64,000 nucleotides of DNA from an uncultured Paracoccaceae bacterium (GCA_947500775.1 CANMTD010000001.1:992001-1056000); one strand, 5' to 3'. Shown: positions 25,944 to 35,363, counted from the first letter of the stretch. Numbers and translations: made by a program. Notes: generated from the letters alone by a model not told the origin.

Positions 25944-26593
25944 GAACAGACACCGCGGATCAACATTGGAACCAGATGTGGGAAGGGATCGAGGCCGGAT
26001 CGAAATGGCTGACCCCTGAGGAGGACGTGAAACGCTGGGCAGCCTCTTTGGAGCCGGGTGCAAAAATCCTTGATCTGGGCGCCGGTGTCGGCCGCCACGC
26101 GCTTGCCCTGAAAGCGGCGGGTTTTGATGTCACCGCGCTTGATGCCGCGCCGGATGGACTTGGCCAGATCGACAAGGCGGGGGTGGGTGTCACCACCGTT
26201 CTGGGCCGTATGGACGCCCTGCCTTTCGAGCCGCAGAGTTTTGACCATGTGCTAAGCTGGAACGTCATTTACCACGGCAGCGAAGCCGTGCTTCTGGACA
26301 CGATTTCCGAAATTCGCCGCGTGCTGAAACCGGGCGGGCATTTCATGGGCACCATGCTGTCCAAACGCCGCCTTCCCCATGATGCCGTGGCCTATGGCAA
26401 CCAGCGGGAAATTTCGCGCAATGCCTTCGTGCATGACGGGGCATCAGGCGATAAAATCCACCCGCACTACTATTGCAATGCTGCCGAACTTGCGGCGCTG
26501 TTTTCAGGTTTCGAATTGCTTTGGCTTGAAGATCGCCCGCATGAACGGCCCGGCAGTTGGCATTGGCACATGATCGCGGAAAAGCTGGCATGA
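25940..26593 (+). CDS. Class I SAM-dependent methyltransferase in the phosphonate operon
   Basis: A 217-residue cytoplasmic enzyme. Motif I is ILDLGAGVGRHALAL (43-57), followed by the acidic end of strand 2 (VTALDAAP), LSWNVIYHGS as motif IV and RRVLKPGGHFMGTM as motif VI. It binds S-adenosylmethionine and methylates a small molecule, judging from its size and lack of nucleic-acid domains. It overlaps phnE and the PhnM paralogue by four bases on each side, so it is coupled to uptake and a PhnM-type step. A role in modifying a phosphonate-derived sugar phosphate is possible. The substrate is unknown. Confidence 0.82.
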   Translation: MRTDTADQHWNQMWEGIEAGSKWLTPEEDVKRWAASLEPGAKILDLGAGVGRHALALKAAGFDVTALDAAPDGLGQIDKAGVGVTTVLGRMDALPFEPQSFDHVLSWNVIYHGSEAVLLDTISEIRRVLKPGGHFMGTMLSKRRLPHDAVAYGNQREISRNAFVHDGASGDKIHPHYYCNAAELAALFSGFELLWLEDRPHERPGSWHWHMIAEKLA

Positions 26594-27801
26594 TGATCAC
26601 TTTCGAAGGCGCGCAGGTCTACCTTCCGGGTGAGATCGCCGAAACCACTGTGACTGTTGAAAACGGCACAATTGTCGAGGTCGGAGGGGCGCCGCAGGGC
26701 GACATCGTGGATGCGCGCGGCAAGATTCTTGCACCCGCGTTGATCGACGTGCATGGGGATGCGTTCGAACGGCAGGTGATGCCGCGCCCGAATACCTATT
26801 TCCCGCTTGATATCGCGGTCATCGACACCGACCGGCAGCTTGCCTCGAACGGCATCGCCACAGCCTATCATGCCATTACTTTAGGATGGGAACCGGGGCT
26901 GCGCGATGCGTCACGCGGGCGCGCGTTGATGGAGGCGATGCAGACGCTCGCCCCGCGACTTCTGGTCGAAAACCGGGTGCAGCTTCGCTGGGAAACATTC
27001 GCCTATCCCGAAACCGCCGATACCATCGATTGGGCGCTCGGCGGGCCGCTGACGCCGTCGATTGCGTTCAATGATCACACCTCCATGACCATGCGTTCCT
27101 TCGATACCTCGATACAGGATCGCAGCTTTGAGCACAGTCCGGATTTTGCCACTGCGTCGCTGGATGATGACCGGATCAAACAGCGCACGGCGGGCAAGGC
27201 CAAACGCGCGGGTCTGGACGAGGATAGCTATGTTGCACTGCTGCGCGAGGTCTGGGACCGGCGCGACGAGGTGCAATCCCATATCGCCAAGATAGCCGCG
27301 CTTGGCCGGGCACATAATGCCCCGATGCTCAGCCACGATGACACCCGCGCCGAAACCCGTTCGTGGTTTCGCGATCTCGGGGCCACCACGTCCGAATTCC
27401 CGATGGTGATCGAGGCGGCGCAGGCGGCGCGCGATGGCGGCGATACGATCATCTTCGGCGCGCCCAACGCGGCGCGCGGGGGCAGTCATATCGGCTCGCT
27501 CGGGGCGGGGGATATGGTCGAGGCCGGTCTGTGCGACGTTCTTGCATCCGACTATTTCTATCCCGCCATGCTGGCCGCCATAGCCAAGCTTGATACAGAG
27601 CGCCGCGCGGACAGGCTGTCCCTGTGGTCTTTGGTGTCCAGGGGACCGGCACAGGCGATGGGGCTTGAAGATCGTGGAGCCATTTCGGTGGGCAAACGCG
27701 CGGACCTGGTGATCGCCGATTGGCCGGATGGACAGGCGCCGTCCATTCTGGGCACATGGGTTGCCGGGCGCGCGGCCTATTCCGGAATGCCCGTCGGTTG
27801 A
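26590..27801 (+). CDS. PhnM-like amidohydrolase-family enzyme (second PhnM paralogue)
   Basis: A 403-residue metal-dependent hydrolase. The first metal motif is IDVHGDAFERQ (H55, D57), with later features HNAPMLSHDDT, FPMVIEAAQAARDGG, FGAPNAARGGSH and LASDYFYPAML, and an end typical of PhnM (GKRADLVIADW). PhnM cleaves alpha-D-ribose 1-methylphosphonate 5-triphosphate to the 5-phosphate and pyrophosphate. A true phnM is also present at 34197-35363, so this copy may act on a different ribosyl phosphonate or related compound. The start ATG at 26590 overlaps the methyltransferase stop. Confidence 0.82.
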   Translation: MMITFEGAQVYLPGEIAETTVTVENGTIVEVGGAPQGDIVDARGKILAPALIDVHGDAFERQVMPRPNTYFPLDIAVIDTDRQLASNGIATAYHAITLGWEPGLRDASRGRALMEAMQTLAPRLLVENRVQLRWETFAYPETADTIDWALGGPLTPSIAFNDHTSMTMRSFDTSIQDRSFEHSPDFATASLDDDRIKQRTAGKAKRAGLDEDSYVALLREVWDRRDEVQSHIAKIAALGRAHNAPMLSHDDTRAETRSWFRDLGATTSEFPMVIEAAQAARDGGDTIIFGAPNAARGGSHIGSLGAGDMVEAGLCDVLASDYFYPAMLAAIAKLDTERRADRLSLWSLVSRGPAQAMGLEDRGAISVGKRADLVIADWPDGQAPSILGTWVAGRAAYSGMPVG

Positions 27802-29009
27802 GGCGCACAGGGTTCAACCCCGACTACCTGCCCGCCATCGGCCTGGGCGTGACACAGATCATGGGCTATGGCGCGCTGTTGTACGCCTATGCGGTGCTGC
27901 TTCCGCATATGGCGGATGACCTGGGTCTGACATTGGCCGAAGTTTTTGGCGTGCTGTCGCTTGGACTGTTCTTTGGCGGGCTTGTGTCCCCGATCGCGGG
28001 CAAGCTGGTTGACCGTTTTGGCGGGCGCTGGGTGATGGTCACGGGGTCCTTGGTCGCGGGGCTGGCCGTGATGCTGCTAAGCACGGTGACCGGGCGCAAC
28101 GGGCTGTTTGCCGCGATCCTTCTGGCCGAAGGCGCGGGCATGTTCGTGCTTTACAACGTGGCCTTTGCCAGCGTCGCGCGCCTTGACCTCAGCATCCCCG
28201 CGCAGCGGTCCATTTCGGTGATCACGCTGTTCGGCGGGGTGGCGTCGACGATTTACTGGCCGCTGACGCTTGCCCTGTTCAACAGGCTTGGGTGGGAAGC
28301 CACGTGGATCTGGTTGGGGGGCGCCTATCTGGTCGTCTGCGTGCCGATCCATTTTCTTGTGCTGGGTGGCGACGGAAACACGTTGCACAACGGGCACAGG
28401 CAAAACAATCAGGACTGGCCCGAACTGTCCGGCAAAGCCCGCCAGCGCGGCATGCTGTGGATGGTCGTTTCCTTCGTGTTTTCGGGTTACTTGATGGGGG
28501 CGGTCATGACGCTTTGGGTGACCAATGTGCAGGACCTTGGCCACAGTGCGGCAATGGCGGCACTCGCCGGCGCGGTCATCGGCCCGTTCAAGACCGTGGG
28601 GCGGTTCTTTGAGATGATCGTCAGCCGCAACATGTACCCGCTGGTGACCTATGCGCTGGCACTGGGCCTGATGATGCTGGGCTTTGTAACCCTTCTGATC
28701 CTTGGCGTGACCGTGCCGGGCGTTCTTTTGGCGGCGGCGATTTACGGGATGGGCGACGGGATCAAGACCATTGCGCGCGGCACGCTGCCCCTGGCCCTGT
28801 TCGGGCACAAGGGCTATGGCGCGCGGCTGGGGTGGATATCCTTCGTCCAAATGGGCGTGAATTCCTCGGCCCCCTTTGCGTTTGCATGGGTCACGCAGGT
28901 CTTTGGCGGCTGGTGGAGCTTTGCCGCCATGACCGCGATCCTTGCCGGTGCCCTTGCCACCTATGTCCTTATCCCCGACCCAAGGAAACTGCCCCATGAC
29001 ACCGCTTAA
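27798..29009 (+). CDS. MFS transporter in the phosphonate operon
   Basis: About 403 residues with 12 predicted membrane helices. The motif-A-like loop between helices 2 and 3 reads GKLVDRFGGRWVM. A cytoplasmic loop in the middle (HNGHRQNNQDWPELSGKARQR) separates the halves. The start is probably TTG 27798, overlapping the PhnM-like stop as TTGA. Upstream frame to 27720 lies in the previous gene. MFS carriers are not part of the classical C-P lyase set. This one may export an end product or import an organophosphorus compound. The substrate cannot be read from the sequence. Confidence 0.8.
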   Translation: MRRTGFNPDYLPAIGLGVTQIMGYGALLYAYAVLLPHMADDLGLTLAEVFGVLSLGLFFGGLVSPIAGKLVDRFGGRWVMVTGSLVAGLAVMLLSTVTGRNGLFAAILLAEGAGMFVLYNVAFASVARLDLSIPAQRSISVITLFGGVASTIYWPLTLALFNRLGWEATWIWLGGAYLVVCVPIHFLVLGGDGNTLHNGHRQNNQDWPELSGKARQRGMLWMVVSFVFSGYLMGAVMTLWVTNVQDLGHSAAMAALAGAVIGPFKTVGRFFEMIVSRNMYPLVTYALALGLMMLGFVTLLILGVTVPGVLLAAAIYGMGDGIKTIARGTLPLALFGHKGYGARLGWISFVQMGVNSSAPFAFAWVTQVFGGWWSFAAMTAILAGALATYVLIPDPRKLPHDTA

Positions 29010-29811
29010 GATCGGCGCCTGCCTGAAAGCCAGTGAAATATCCGACCATCGCGATTGGCTGTTCGACGCGGACCGCGACATCGAATTGCAGGATTTCGGC
29101 AGCCACGCGGCGCTGTGCTCCGAGTTTGATGACCGCATCGCCGCGGCCAGGGCCGCGCTGGATGGCCATCGGGGGCGGCTTGGCATTCACGGGCCGTTCG
29201 AAGGGCTGGATATGGACAACAAGGACCCCGAGCTTCGCCCCCTGATTACCGCGCGGTTCCTGAAGGCGGTTGAGGCCGCCGACCGCATCGGTGCGCGCCA
29301 GATCGTGCTGCATTCCCCCTATAACCGCTGGTATCAGTGGAACCGCCTTGCCAAGCCGGACTATGACGCGGGTAAGCTGGCGCGGATTCATGACATCATG
29401 ACCCCGGTGGTGCGCGCGGCCGAAGACAAGGGGATCATTCTGGTGATCGAGAACATCCTTGACGTGGACCCGGCGCATCGCCGCGCCATGGTGGACAGTT
29501 TCGGATCAGACGCGATTGCGCTGTCAATCGACACCGGCCACGCGCATCTTGCCCGCCGCATGTCGGGCGCCCCGCCGGTGGATTACTTTGTCCGCGATGC
29601 GGGCGATCAACTGGCGCATGTGCATCTTCAGGATCTCGACGGCCATGCAGATCGGCATTGGGCCCCGGGCGAGGGCGAAATCCACTGGCCCGAGGTCTTC
29701 CGCGCCCTGTCCGACTGTAACAGCGCGCCGCATCTGGTGCTGGAACTGCGTCGGAAATCCGACATTCCTGCGGGGTTTGCCTATCTTCAGGGATTGGGGC
29801 TGGCCGAATGA
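28996..29811 (+). CDS. TIM-barrel sugar phosphate isomerase/epimerase-like enzyme
   Basis: A 271-residue protein of the xylose isomerase-like TIM-barrel superfamily (AP endonuclease 2 group). The expected metal ligands are all visible: E152 (LVIENIL), D179 and H182 (SIDTGHAH), H208/H210 (AHVHLQDLDGH) and E250 (LVLELR). An active isomerase, epimerase or aldolase-like enzyme on a sugar or sugar phosphate is likely. It overlaps the MFS gene end by 14 bases and closes the seven-gene operon. Processing of a ribose phosphate derived from the PhnM step is a reasonable but unproven idea. Confidence 0.82.
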   Translation: MTPLKIGACLKASEISDHRDWLFDADRDIELQDFGSHAALCSEFDDRIAAARAALDGHRGRLGIHGPFEGLDMDNKDPELRPLITARFLKAVEAADRIGARQIVLHSPYNRWYQWNRLAKPDYDAGKLARIHDIMTPVVRAAEDKGIILVIENILDVDPAHRRAMVDSFGSDAIALSIDTGHAHLARRMSGAPPVDYFVRDAGDQLAHVHLQDLDGHADRHWAPGEGEIHWPEVFRALSDCNSAPHLVLELRRKSDIPAGFAYLQGLGLAE

Positions 29812-29841
29812 CTGTGCGGGGTATCCGGTCTGGCGGATTTT

Positions 29842-30471
29842 TCAGGGCCGGTATTTCTCGATAAAGGCATCAATGTCCAAAGCCCTGATATCCGGCAGCG
29901 CGGCCTTGTATTTGTCGCGGGTCCAGTCCCAGACGGCGATGTCTTGCAGGGCATCTGCCTGGGCGTTGGTGAAGCGCCGTTTGATTTCGCGCGCGGGAAC
30001 GCCACCGACCACGCTATAGGGGGCCACATCGCGGGTCACCACTGCGCCCGCGCCGACCACGGCCCCGGTGCCGATGGTTACGCCCGCCGTCACGGTGACG
30101 CCATGACCGATCCAGACATCATGGCCAATCGTGACCCAGTCCTTTTTGCGCCATTCGAAAAAATCGTGGTCATCCTCGCCCAGCCCATAGGCTTCGGCGC
30201 GATAGACCGAATGGTGCTGCACCGCGCGCCATGTCGGGTGGTTGCCGGGATTGATCCGGGTGGCATTTGCGATGGAACACATCTTGCCGATCGTGGTCCA
30301 GACGACGTGGCAGTTTTGCGTGATATAGGACCAATCCCCCATCGAGCCGGATTTGAGCATCGTAGCGCGCCCAACCTCGGTCCAGTTGCCAAGCTCGAAG
30401 TGGCTGACGCTGGCCTCGGGGTGGATGCTCGGGGCTTCGGTCAGGTGTTTCTTGGAACCGGCGCCGCTCAT
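29842..30471 (-). CDS. Phosphonate-locus hexapeptide acyltransferase (TIGR03308-like)
   Basis: A 209-residue left-handed beta-helix transferase. Features are the [19 protein letters not shown] lead, [15 protein letters not shown] with the catalytic-type histidine of xenobiotic acetyltransferases, [19 protein letters not shown] repeats, and [14 protein letters not shown]. This subfamily occurs almost only in C-P lyase loci, where it probably acetylates aminophosphonates or intermediates in place of PhnO. It is the last gene of the phnC-D-E-E unit, 34 bases after the second permease, and converges with the TIM-barrel gene. Confidence 0.85.
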   Translation of the reverse strand: MSGAGSKKHLTEAPSIHPEASVSHFELGNWTEVGRATMLKSGSMGDWSYITQNCHVVWTTIGKMCSIANATRINPGNHPTWRAVQHHSVYRAEAYGLGEDDHDFFEWRKKDWVTIGHDVWIGHGVTVTAGVTIGTGAVVGAGAVVTRDVAPYSVVGGVPAREIKRRFTNAQADALQDIAVWDWTRDKYKAALPDIRALDIDAFIEKYRP

Positions 30472-30505
30472 GGCTGGATCTCCGTTCTTGCAGTCGCGTT
30501 GCGGC

Positions 30506-31363
30506 TCATTTGGCCAGGTCGGCCTTGCCGATCAGACGGGCGCGGATCGTGCCGGACAGAAAGTCGATCAGATAGACCATGGCGATGATCAGGAAGATCA
30601 TGGTCCAGGCCTGATCCCAGTGATAGGTGCTGATCCGGTCGCTAAGCAGGAAACCGATGCCGCCCGCGCCGACGATGCCAAGGATCGTGCCCGACCGGAC
30701 ATTGGATTCGAAGTTGTAAAGCAAGACCGACAGATGCACCGGCAGCACCTGCGGCATGATCGCATAGCGAATGGATTGCAGGCGCGACCCGCCCGAGGCG
30801 ACGACGCCTTCGACCGGTTTCTTCGAGGTGTTTTCCAGCGCTTCGGAGAATAGTTTGGCAAAGGTGCCAATCTCGCTGACCGCGATCGCAAGAACGCCGG
30901 GCAGCGGACCAAGGCCAAAGGCGCGGATGAAGATCAGGGCAAGGATCAGCGTCTCGAAGGCACGGATCACGTCATAGACCCGCCGCGTGCCCTGCCGCAG
31001 CCAGAAGACGCGGTTGATGTTCTTGGCGCCCAGGAACGACAGCGGGAAGGCAATGACCGCGCCAAGGAACGTGCCAAGGAAGGCCATGGCGATGGTTTCG
31101 CCCAATGCGGCGAAAATCTCCAGCCATTCGGCCCATGTGCTCCAGAAATAGGGGGGGAACATGAAGCTTAGCACACGGCCGAAGCGGCCCAGCCCGATCC
31201 AGATGCGTTCCGGCGCGAAGTTGAAGTCATACAGGCACCAGCAGAACAGCCCGATGAACAAGGTCCAAAGCGCCAGCTTGCGGGCGCGCATGGCGGGCGT
31301 ATCGCGGAACGCGCGGGGATGCGCCGTCATGGCGGCGTGGATGTCTTCCTGTGTCGGGGTCAT
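30506..31363 (-). CDS. phnE: Phosphonate ABC transporter permease PhnE (paralogue 3)
   Basis: A 285-residue inner-membrane permease with about six helices, a cytoplasmic lead ([18 protein letters not shown]), the PhnE motif [20 protein letters not shown] and the end [19 protein letters not shown]. It overlaps the upstream permease by ATGA, indicating a heterodimeric channel, as in many alphaproteobacterial phosphonate importers with two PhnE subunits. Confidence 0.9.
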   Translation of the reverse strand: MTPTQEDIHAAMTAHPRAFRDTPAMRARKLALWTLFIGLFCWCLYDFNFAPERIWIGLGRFGRVLSFMFPPYFWSTWAEWLEIFAALGETIAMAFLGTFLGAVIAFPLSFLGAKNINRVFWLRQGTRRVYDVIRAFETLILALIFIRAFGLGPLPGVLAIAVSEIGTFAKLFSEALENTSKKPVEGVVASGGSRLQSIRYAIMPQVLPVHLSVLLYNFESNVRSGTILGIVGAGGIGFLLSDRISTYHWDQAWTMIFLIIAMVYLIDFLSGTIRARLIGKADLAK

Positions 31364-32292
31364 GCGCTTGGCCCTTTCTCAAGTCCGATGACGCGGTGGC
31401 GCAGTTTTTCGGAACCGTAATCAATCACGATGACCGTCACGAAGATGATCAAGAACAGCGCCGAAAGGTCAGCGTATTCCTGCAGCGACAGCGCCTCGCG
31501 GAATTCCTGGCCAAGGCCACCGGCACCGACATAGCCGATGATGGAACTGGAGCGGACATTGATCTCGAAACGCAGAAGCGTGTAGCTGATGATGTTCGGC
31601 AGCACCTGCGGCACGGCGCCGTAACGGATCTGGTCGAACCATGTGCCGCCAGCGGCCTTGACCCCTTCCAGCGGGCGCATGTCGATGTTTTCGTTCACTT
31701 CGGAATAAAGCTTGCCCAACGCACCGGTGGCGTGCAGGCCGATGGCCATAACACCCGCCATCGGCCCGACGGAAAAGCAAAAGACAAAGATCAGCGCCCA
31801 GACAAGATCCGGCACGGTGCGCGCGATCTCAAGATAGCGGCGGCTGCCCCACAGGACCCACTTGTTGGGCGCAAGGTTGCGCGCGGCTGGAAAGGACAGA
31901 AGGAACCCGCCAATCACACCGCATGTCGTGGCCATGAAGGCAACCAGGATGGTTTCGACCAGCAGGTTCAGCCAGACCTTCCAGCGCCAGAACCATTCGG
32001 CCAGATCGGCACCAAGGCTGTCCCAGCGCAGGGTGGGGATCGTTTTTTCGATGAACTCACCAAGCCGCGGGATACCCGCCGGGATAATCCAGCGCCATTC
32101 GCGGGCGCCATCGGGCATCGTGACCTGCGTCACCTTGAAGAAATCGCCCAGCCAGGCCGAGAAGGTGAACAGCGCCAGAAAGATCACGCTGCCAATCAGC
32201 CAGGCCATGCGGCTTCGGCGGCGCAGGTCGGCATAATCCAGTTCGAACTGGTCCAGCGGCGGCATGGTCGGGGTATCGGCAAAAGCGGTCAT
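31360..32292 (-). CDS. phnE: Phosphonate ABC transporter permease PhnE (paralogue 2)
   Basis: A 310-residue inner-membrane permease. The N-terminal region (DQFELDYADLRRRSRMAWL) precedes helix 1, and the core carries IARTVPDLVWALIFVFCFSVG and VRSSSIIGYVGAGGLGQEF. The start at 32292 is preferred; the open frame runs to 32334, but that would translate the stem-loop after phnD, and the ribosome site is weak in either case. It forms a pair with the next permease under PhnC and PhnD. Confidence 0.88.
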   Translation of the reverse strand: MTAFADTPTMPPLDQFELDYADLRRRSRMAWLIGSVIFLALFTFSAWLGDFFKVTQVTMPDGAREWRWIIPAGIPRLGEFIEKTIPTLRWDSLGADLAEWFWRWKVWLNLLVETILVAFMATTCGVIGGFLLSFPAARNLAPNKWVLWGSRRYLEIARTVPDLVWALIFVFCFSVGPMAGVMAIGLHATGALGKLYSEVNENIDMRPLEGVKAAGGTWFDQIRYGAVPQVLPNIISYTLLRFEINVRSSSIIGYVGAGGLGQEFREALSLQEYADLSALFLIIFVTVIVIDYGSEKLRHRVIGLEKGPSA

Positions 32293-32312
32293 GAAAGAGG
32301 TCCCGGCACGTG

Positions 32313-32341
32313 AAAACCCCCGGCACAGATGCACCGGGGGT
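32313..32341 (-). terminator. Intergenic hairpin after phnD (partial terminator)
   Basis: An 8-bp stem, ACCCCCGG (32316-32323) with CCGGGGGT (32334-32341). On the minus strand it is followed by four T. It lies 12 bases after the phnD stop and before the permease genes, so it probably lowers permease expression relative to PhnD or stabilises the upstream mRNA. Confidence 0.65.
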
Positions 32342-32352
32342 CAATTGTCAGA

Positions 32353-33261
32353 TTACGAACGGCGCTGCTTTTTCAGCCATGCGCGCATGTCGACGATCCA
32401 CTGATAGCGCTCGTGATCAACCTCGATCCAGCCGGTCTGCGGGTTGGGGTCTTCGGCTTTCCAGCCGGTCATCATCTTGAACGCTTCTTCGTCCTTGTCC
32501 TGCAGGGTCATGACGGCTTCTTTCATCGCGTCCTTCAATTCCTGCGGCAGGTTTTTACGCGCGGTGAACGGGCCAGAGGTGATTTCGGGGCTTTGCCAGA
32601 TCGGGCAGATAACGCCCGCTTCGATCATGCCCTTGTCGACCATACGCTGCCAGCGACCTTCGACTGCGTTGTTCTGCCAGGTTGCGGCGGCGTCGAATGT
32701 GCCCTGTACAACACCGGCAACACCGGCTTCATGCGAGCCGGAGAACGGGATGGCCGAGAAGAAGGTCTTGGGATCAACTTCCTTGGCGATGTTGAAATAG
32801 GGAACAGCATAGCCCGAGGTGCTGTCGGGATCGGCAAAGGCCATAACCTTGCCTTCAAGATCGGCGATGTCCTTATAGCCGTCTTCGCAACGGGTCACGA
32901 CAACCGAATAATAGCCGGTGGAACCATCTTTGCGCAGGCGCGAAATCAGCGGTTCGACCTTGCCGTCGGTGCCGGTATAGGCGGCGGCATAAGAGGACGA
33001 GCCGAAGAAGGCGAATTCGATCTGGTCGGCGGCGACGGCCTGGATCACGCCGTCATAGTTGCCCGCGGTGAAGATTTCGACCTCAACGCCCAGCTCTCTT
33101 TCGAGATATTTCTCGAACGGGGTGTAACGCGCGATGCGGTCCTTTTCGTTTTCGCCCGACAGAATGCCGAACTTGATGACTGCGTAGTCTTCTTTCCAGT
33201 CAGCCGCGACAGCAGCCGTTGCGGTCAGAGCGACCAGAGCGGTAGTAGCCAGAAGTTTCAT
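32353..33261 (-). CDS. phnD: Phosphonate ABC transporter substrate-binding protein PhnD (paralogue 2)
   Basis: A 302-residue periplasmic protein with signal peptide 1-20 (TATAAVAAD). Family features are FGILSGENEKDRIARYTPFE, DQIEFAFFGSSSYAAAY, LEGKVMAFADPDSTSGYAVP and GVVQGTFDAAATWQNN. This is the classical PhnD type found beside C-P lyase cores, in contrast to the paralogue at 23467. Strong GGGGACACC-type spacing precedes the ATG. It sits between phnC and the permease pair. Confidence 0.9.
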   Translation of the reverse strand: MKLLATTALVALTATAAVAADWKEDYAVIKFGILSGENEKDRIARYTPFEKYLERELGVEVEIFTAGNYDGVIQAVAADQIEFAFFGSSSYAAAYTGTDGKVEPLISRLRKDGSTGYYSVVVTRCEDGYKDIADLEGKVMAFADPDSTSGYAVPYFNIAKEVDPKTFFSAIPFSGSHEAGVAGVVQGTFDAAATWQNNAVEGRWQRMVDKGMIEAGVICPIWQSPEITSGPFTARKNLPQELKDAMKEAVMTLQDKDEEAFKMMTGWKAEDPNPQTGWIEVDHERYQWIVDMRAWLKKQRRS

Positions 33262-33301
33262 GGTGGTGTCCCCTAGGTTGGTTTGGCTTGGTGGTGATCT
33301 T

Positions 33302-34102
33302 TCAGGCCGAAACCGCGACGTTTTGCGTCGATGTCACGGCTTCGTTGAACTCGCGAAGGCCCTCGGTGCCGTAAATGTCGCGCACGACATCATCGGTCAG
33401 CTGTGCTGCGGTGCCGTCAAAAAAGACCCGGCCCGACCGCATCGCGATGATCCGGTCACAATAGGCGCGCGCGGTGTCCAGCGTGTGCAGGTTGATCAGA
33501 ACGGTCAGCCCGTCTTCGCGATTGATCTGTTTCAGCCCATCCATGACCAATGTCGCATTGGCCGGATCAAGCGAGGCGATGGGTTCATCCGCCAGCATGA
33601 TCTTGGGGCGCTGCACCAGCGCCTTGGCAATCGCCACGCGCTGTTGCTGCCCGCCGGACAGGGTGCCCGCGCGTTGCAACGCTTGCGGCACAAGGTCCAG
33701 CCGGTCCAGCGCCTGCAGCGCCATGGTGCGTTCTTCATCGGTGAAGTGCATCGCCATGGAGCTGAGGAACCCATGTTCCGCCAGCCGCCCGATCAGCACG
33801 TTGGTCAGGACATCCAGACGTTCCACAAGGTTGAACTGCTGAAAGATCATCGCGCAGTCCCGACGCCAGTCGCGAAGGGCCTTGCCACGCAGTGACGTGA
33901 TTTCCACCCCGTCAAATGAAATCGACCCCGAAGTGGGGTCGATAAGGCGATTGACGAGGCGGAGCATGGTGGATTTGCCGGCACCGGAGCGTCCGATCAC
34001 CCCGACAAACTGGCCGGGCGCAATGTCAAGCGAGACATTGTCGACCGCCGTGGTCTCGGCAAAGAGTTTGGAGACGTTGGATAGGGTAAGTGTCGCAGGC
34101 AT
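33302..34102 (-). CDS. phnC: Phosphonate ABC transporter ATP-binding protein PhnC
   Basis: A 266-residue ATPase with Walker [16 protein letters not shown], the PhnC segment [21 protein letters not shown], signature [16 protein letters not shown], and Walker [14 protein letters not shown]. It is the first gene of the second phn unit, with its own putative PhnF operator (34117-34132) and Pho-box-like repeat directly upstream. Confidence 0.92.
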   Translation of the reverse strand: MPATLTLSNVSKLFAETTAVDNVSLDIAPGQFVGVIGRSGAGKSTMLRLVNRLIDPTSGSISFDGVEITSLRGKALRDWRRDCAMIFQQFNLVERLDVLTNVLIGRLAEHGFLSSMAMHFTDEERTMALQALDRLDLVPQALQRAGTLSGGQQQRVAIAKALVQRPKIMLADEPIASLDPANATLVMDGLKQINREDGLTVLINLHTLDTARAYCDRIIAMRSGRVFFDGTAAQLTDDVVRDIYGTEGLREFNEAVTSTQNVAVSA

Positions 34103-34116
34103 GGCAGCTCTCGATG

Positions 34117-34132
34117 ATTCATTCGAATGAAT
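34117..34132. promoter_or_regulatory. Putative PhnF operator, copy 2 (phnC unit)
   Basis: ATTCATTCGAATGAAT is a perfect 16-bp palindrome 14 bases upstream of the phnC start. It is the longest of the three copies and defines the consensus. Confidence 0.7.
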
Positions 34133-34168
34133 TTCAAGTGCAGCTTCGGGCGAACGTGTGACTTCTGA

Positions 34169-34186
34169 TTAACCGATATGTAACAG
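34169..34186 (-). promoter_or_regulatory. Pho-box-like repeat upstream of phnC
   Basis: On the minus strand, CTGTTAC-ATAT-CGGTTAA has two half-sites 11 bases apart. The match to CTGTCAT is partial. It lies 36 bases upstream of operator copy 2, in the gap after phnM. Confidence 0.35.
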
Positions 34187-34196
34187 TTCGGATAAA

Positions 34197-35363
34197 TCAG
34201 GCCGCCGCGATGGATTGGCCCATATGAACACCGGCGATTCCATTGGAATAGATCACCTCGCCGCCGCGCAATGTGGCCACGACCCGGTCATGATCATCGA
34301 CAAGTGCCAGATCCGCGCGTTTGCCAACCGCGATTTCGCCGCGATCGGTCAAACCAAGCGCGCGTGCCGGATTGGCCGAGGCCAGCCGGGTTGCGCCGGC
34401 CAGCCCGGCCGGATCGGTCTTGGCAAGGCTGCGGATTGCCGGAAGGATCGCGGCCGGATGATAATCCGCCGCAAGAATATGCAAAAGCCCGGCCGCATGT
34501 GCGTCGCGTGCCGACAGGTTGCCGGAATAGCTTTGCCCGCGCATCGCATTGGGCGCGCCCATGGCCGTCATCAACCCGCGCGCCGAAACCGCCTGTGCGG
34601 CTTCCAGGGACACCGGGAATTCGCTGATCACCGCGCCCAGATCGGCCATCAGGTGACCCTTGTCGGCGGTGTCGTCATCATGGCTGGCCAGGGCCACCCC
34701 GGCCTTGCGGCACAGCTGCGACACAAATTGCAGGTTGTGCAGGATTTCTTCGCCCGGCGTGGCATTGTCGATCCGGGCCTGCACCATGGCGCGGGCTTCT
34801 TCGATCGAGATATTGTTATGCGCCGCGCGCAGCTCGATATGGCGTTCGAGATTGCGGTACTGCCCTTGCCCCGGTGTATGATCCATGACCGAAACCAGAT
34901 CGACCATGCCATCGCTCAGAAGCCCCTCAAGCGCCGCGATGGCATCGGTGAAGGTAATGTCAAAGCGCGCATGGATGCGGTGATCGACGCGGGCGCGGGC
35001 CTTGGCGGATTTCAGCGCCCGGATCACCGCGCTTGTATGGTCAAACGACCGCTGCTCTCCGTTGCGCACACCCTTGGAAAAGGACACGGCGGCATAGGCG
35101 GTGGTCACCCCTGCGGCAGCCAGCCGGGCGTCCAGCGCGTTCAACGCCACATCCACCGGGAAATCGACCTGAACGCGCGGTTCGATCTCTTGCTCGATCA
35201 TGTCGCCATGCATGTCGATAAAGCCGGGAAAGGCCGTCAGACCGGCACCCTGTCCCCCCATCGCCGTTTCCGAGATTTCGACGATCACTCCGTTTTCGAT
35301 GCGCAGCGCGCCATTCGGAACAACCCGGTCGGGCAAGACAAGAGACAGGTCAGACAGCCACAT
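34197..35363 (-). CDS. phnM: Alpha-D-ribose 1-methylphosphonate 5-triphosphate diphosphatase PhnM
   Basis: A 388-residue amidohydrolase. The metal motif FIDMHGDMIEQEIEPR, then VMDHTPGQGQYRNLE, LASHDDDTADKG, FPVSLEAAQ, MGAPNAMRGQSYSGN and ILAADYHPAAIL are those of classical PhnM. It releases pyrophosphate from the triphosphate intermediate before C-P bond cleavage. The start at 35363 (MWLSDLSLV) overlaps the phnL end by 14 bases; the frame extends to 35384 inside phnL. It is the last gene of the phnF-M unit. Confidence 0.92.
   Translation of the reverse strand: MWLSDLSLVLPDRVVPNGALRIENGVIVEISETAMGGQGAGLTAFPGFIDMHGDMIEQEIEPRVQVDFPVDVALNALDARLAAAGVTTAYAAVSFSKGVRNGEQRSFDHTSAVIRALKSAKARARVDHRIHARFDITFTDAIAALEGLLSDGMVDLVSVMDHTPGQGQYRNLERHIELRAAHNNISIEEARAMVQARIDNATPGEEILHNLQFVSQLCRKAGVALASHDDDTADKGHLMADLGAVISEFPVSLEAAQAVSARGLMTAMGAPNAMRGQSYSGNLSARDAHAAGLLHILAADYHPAAILPAIRSLAKTDPAGLAGATRLASANPARALGLTDRGEIAVGKRADLALVDDHDRVVATLRGGEVIYSNGIAGVHMGQSIAAA

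Noticed and set aside
25940-26593. Methyltransferase as an arsenite or DNA methyltransferase
   Set aside because: It lacks the conserved cysteines of ArsM and the target-recognition motifs of DNA methyltransferases. Only the generic class I motifs are visible.
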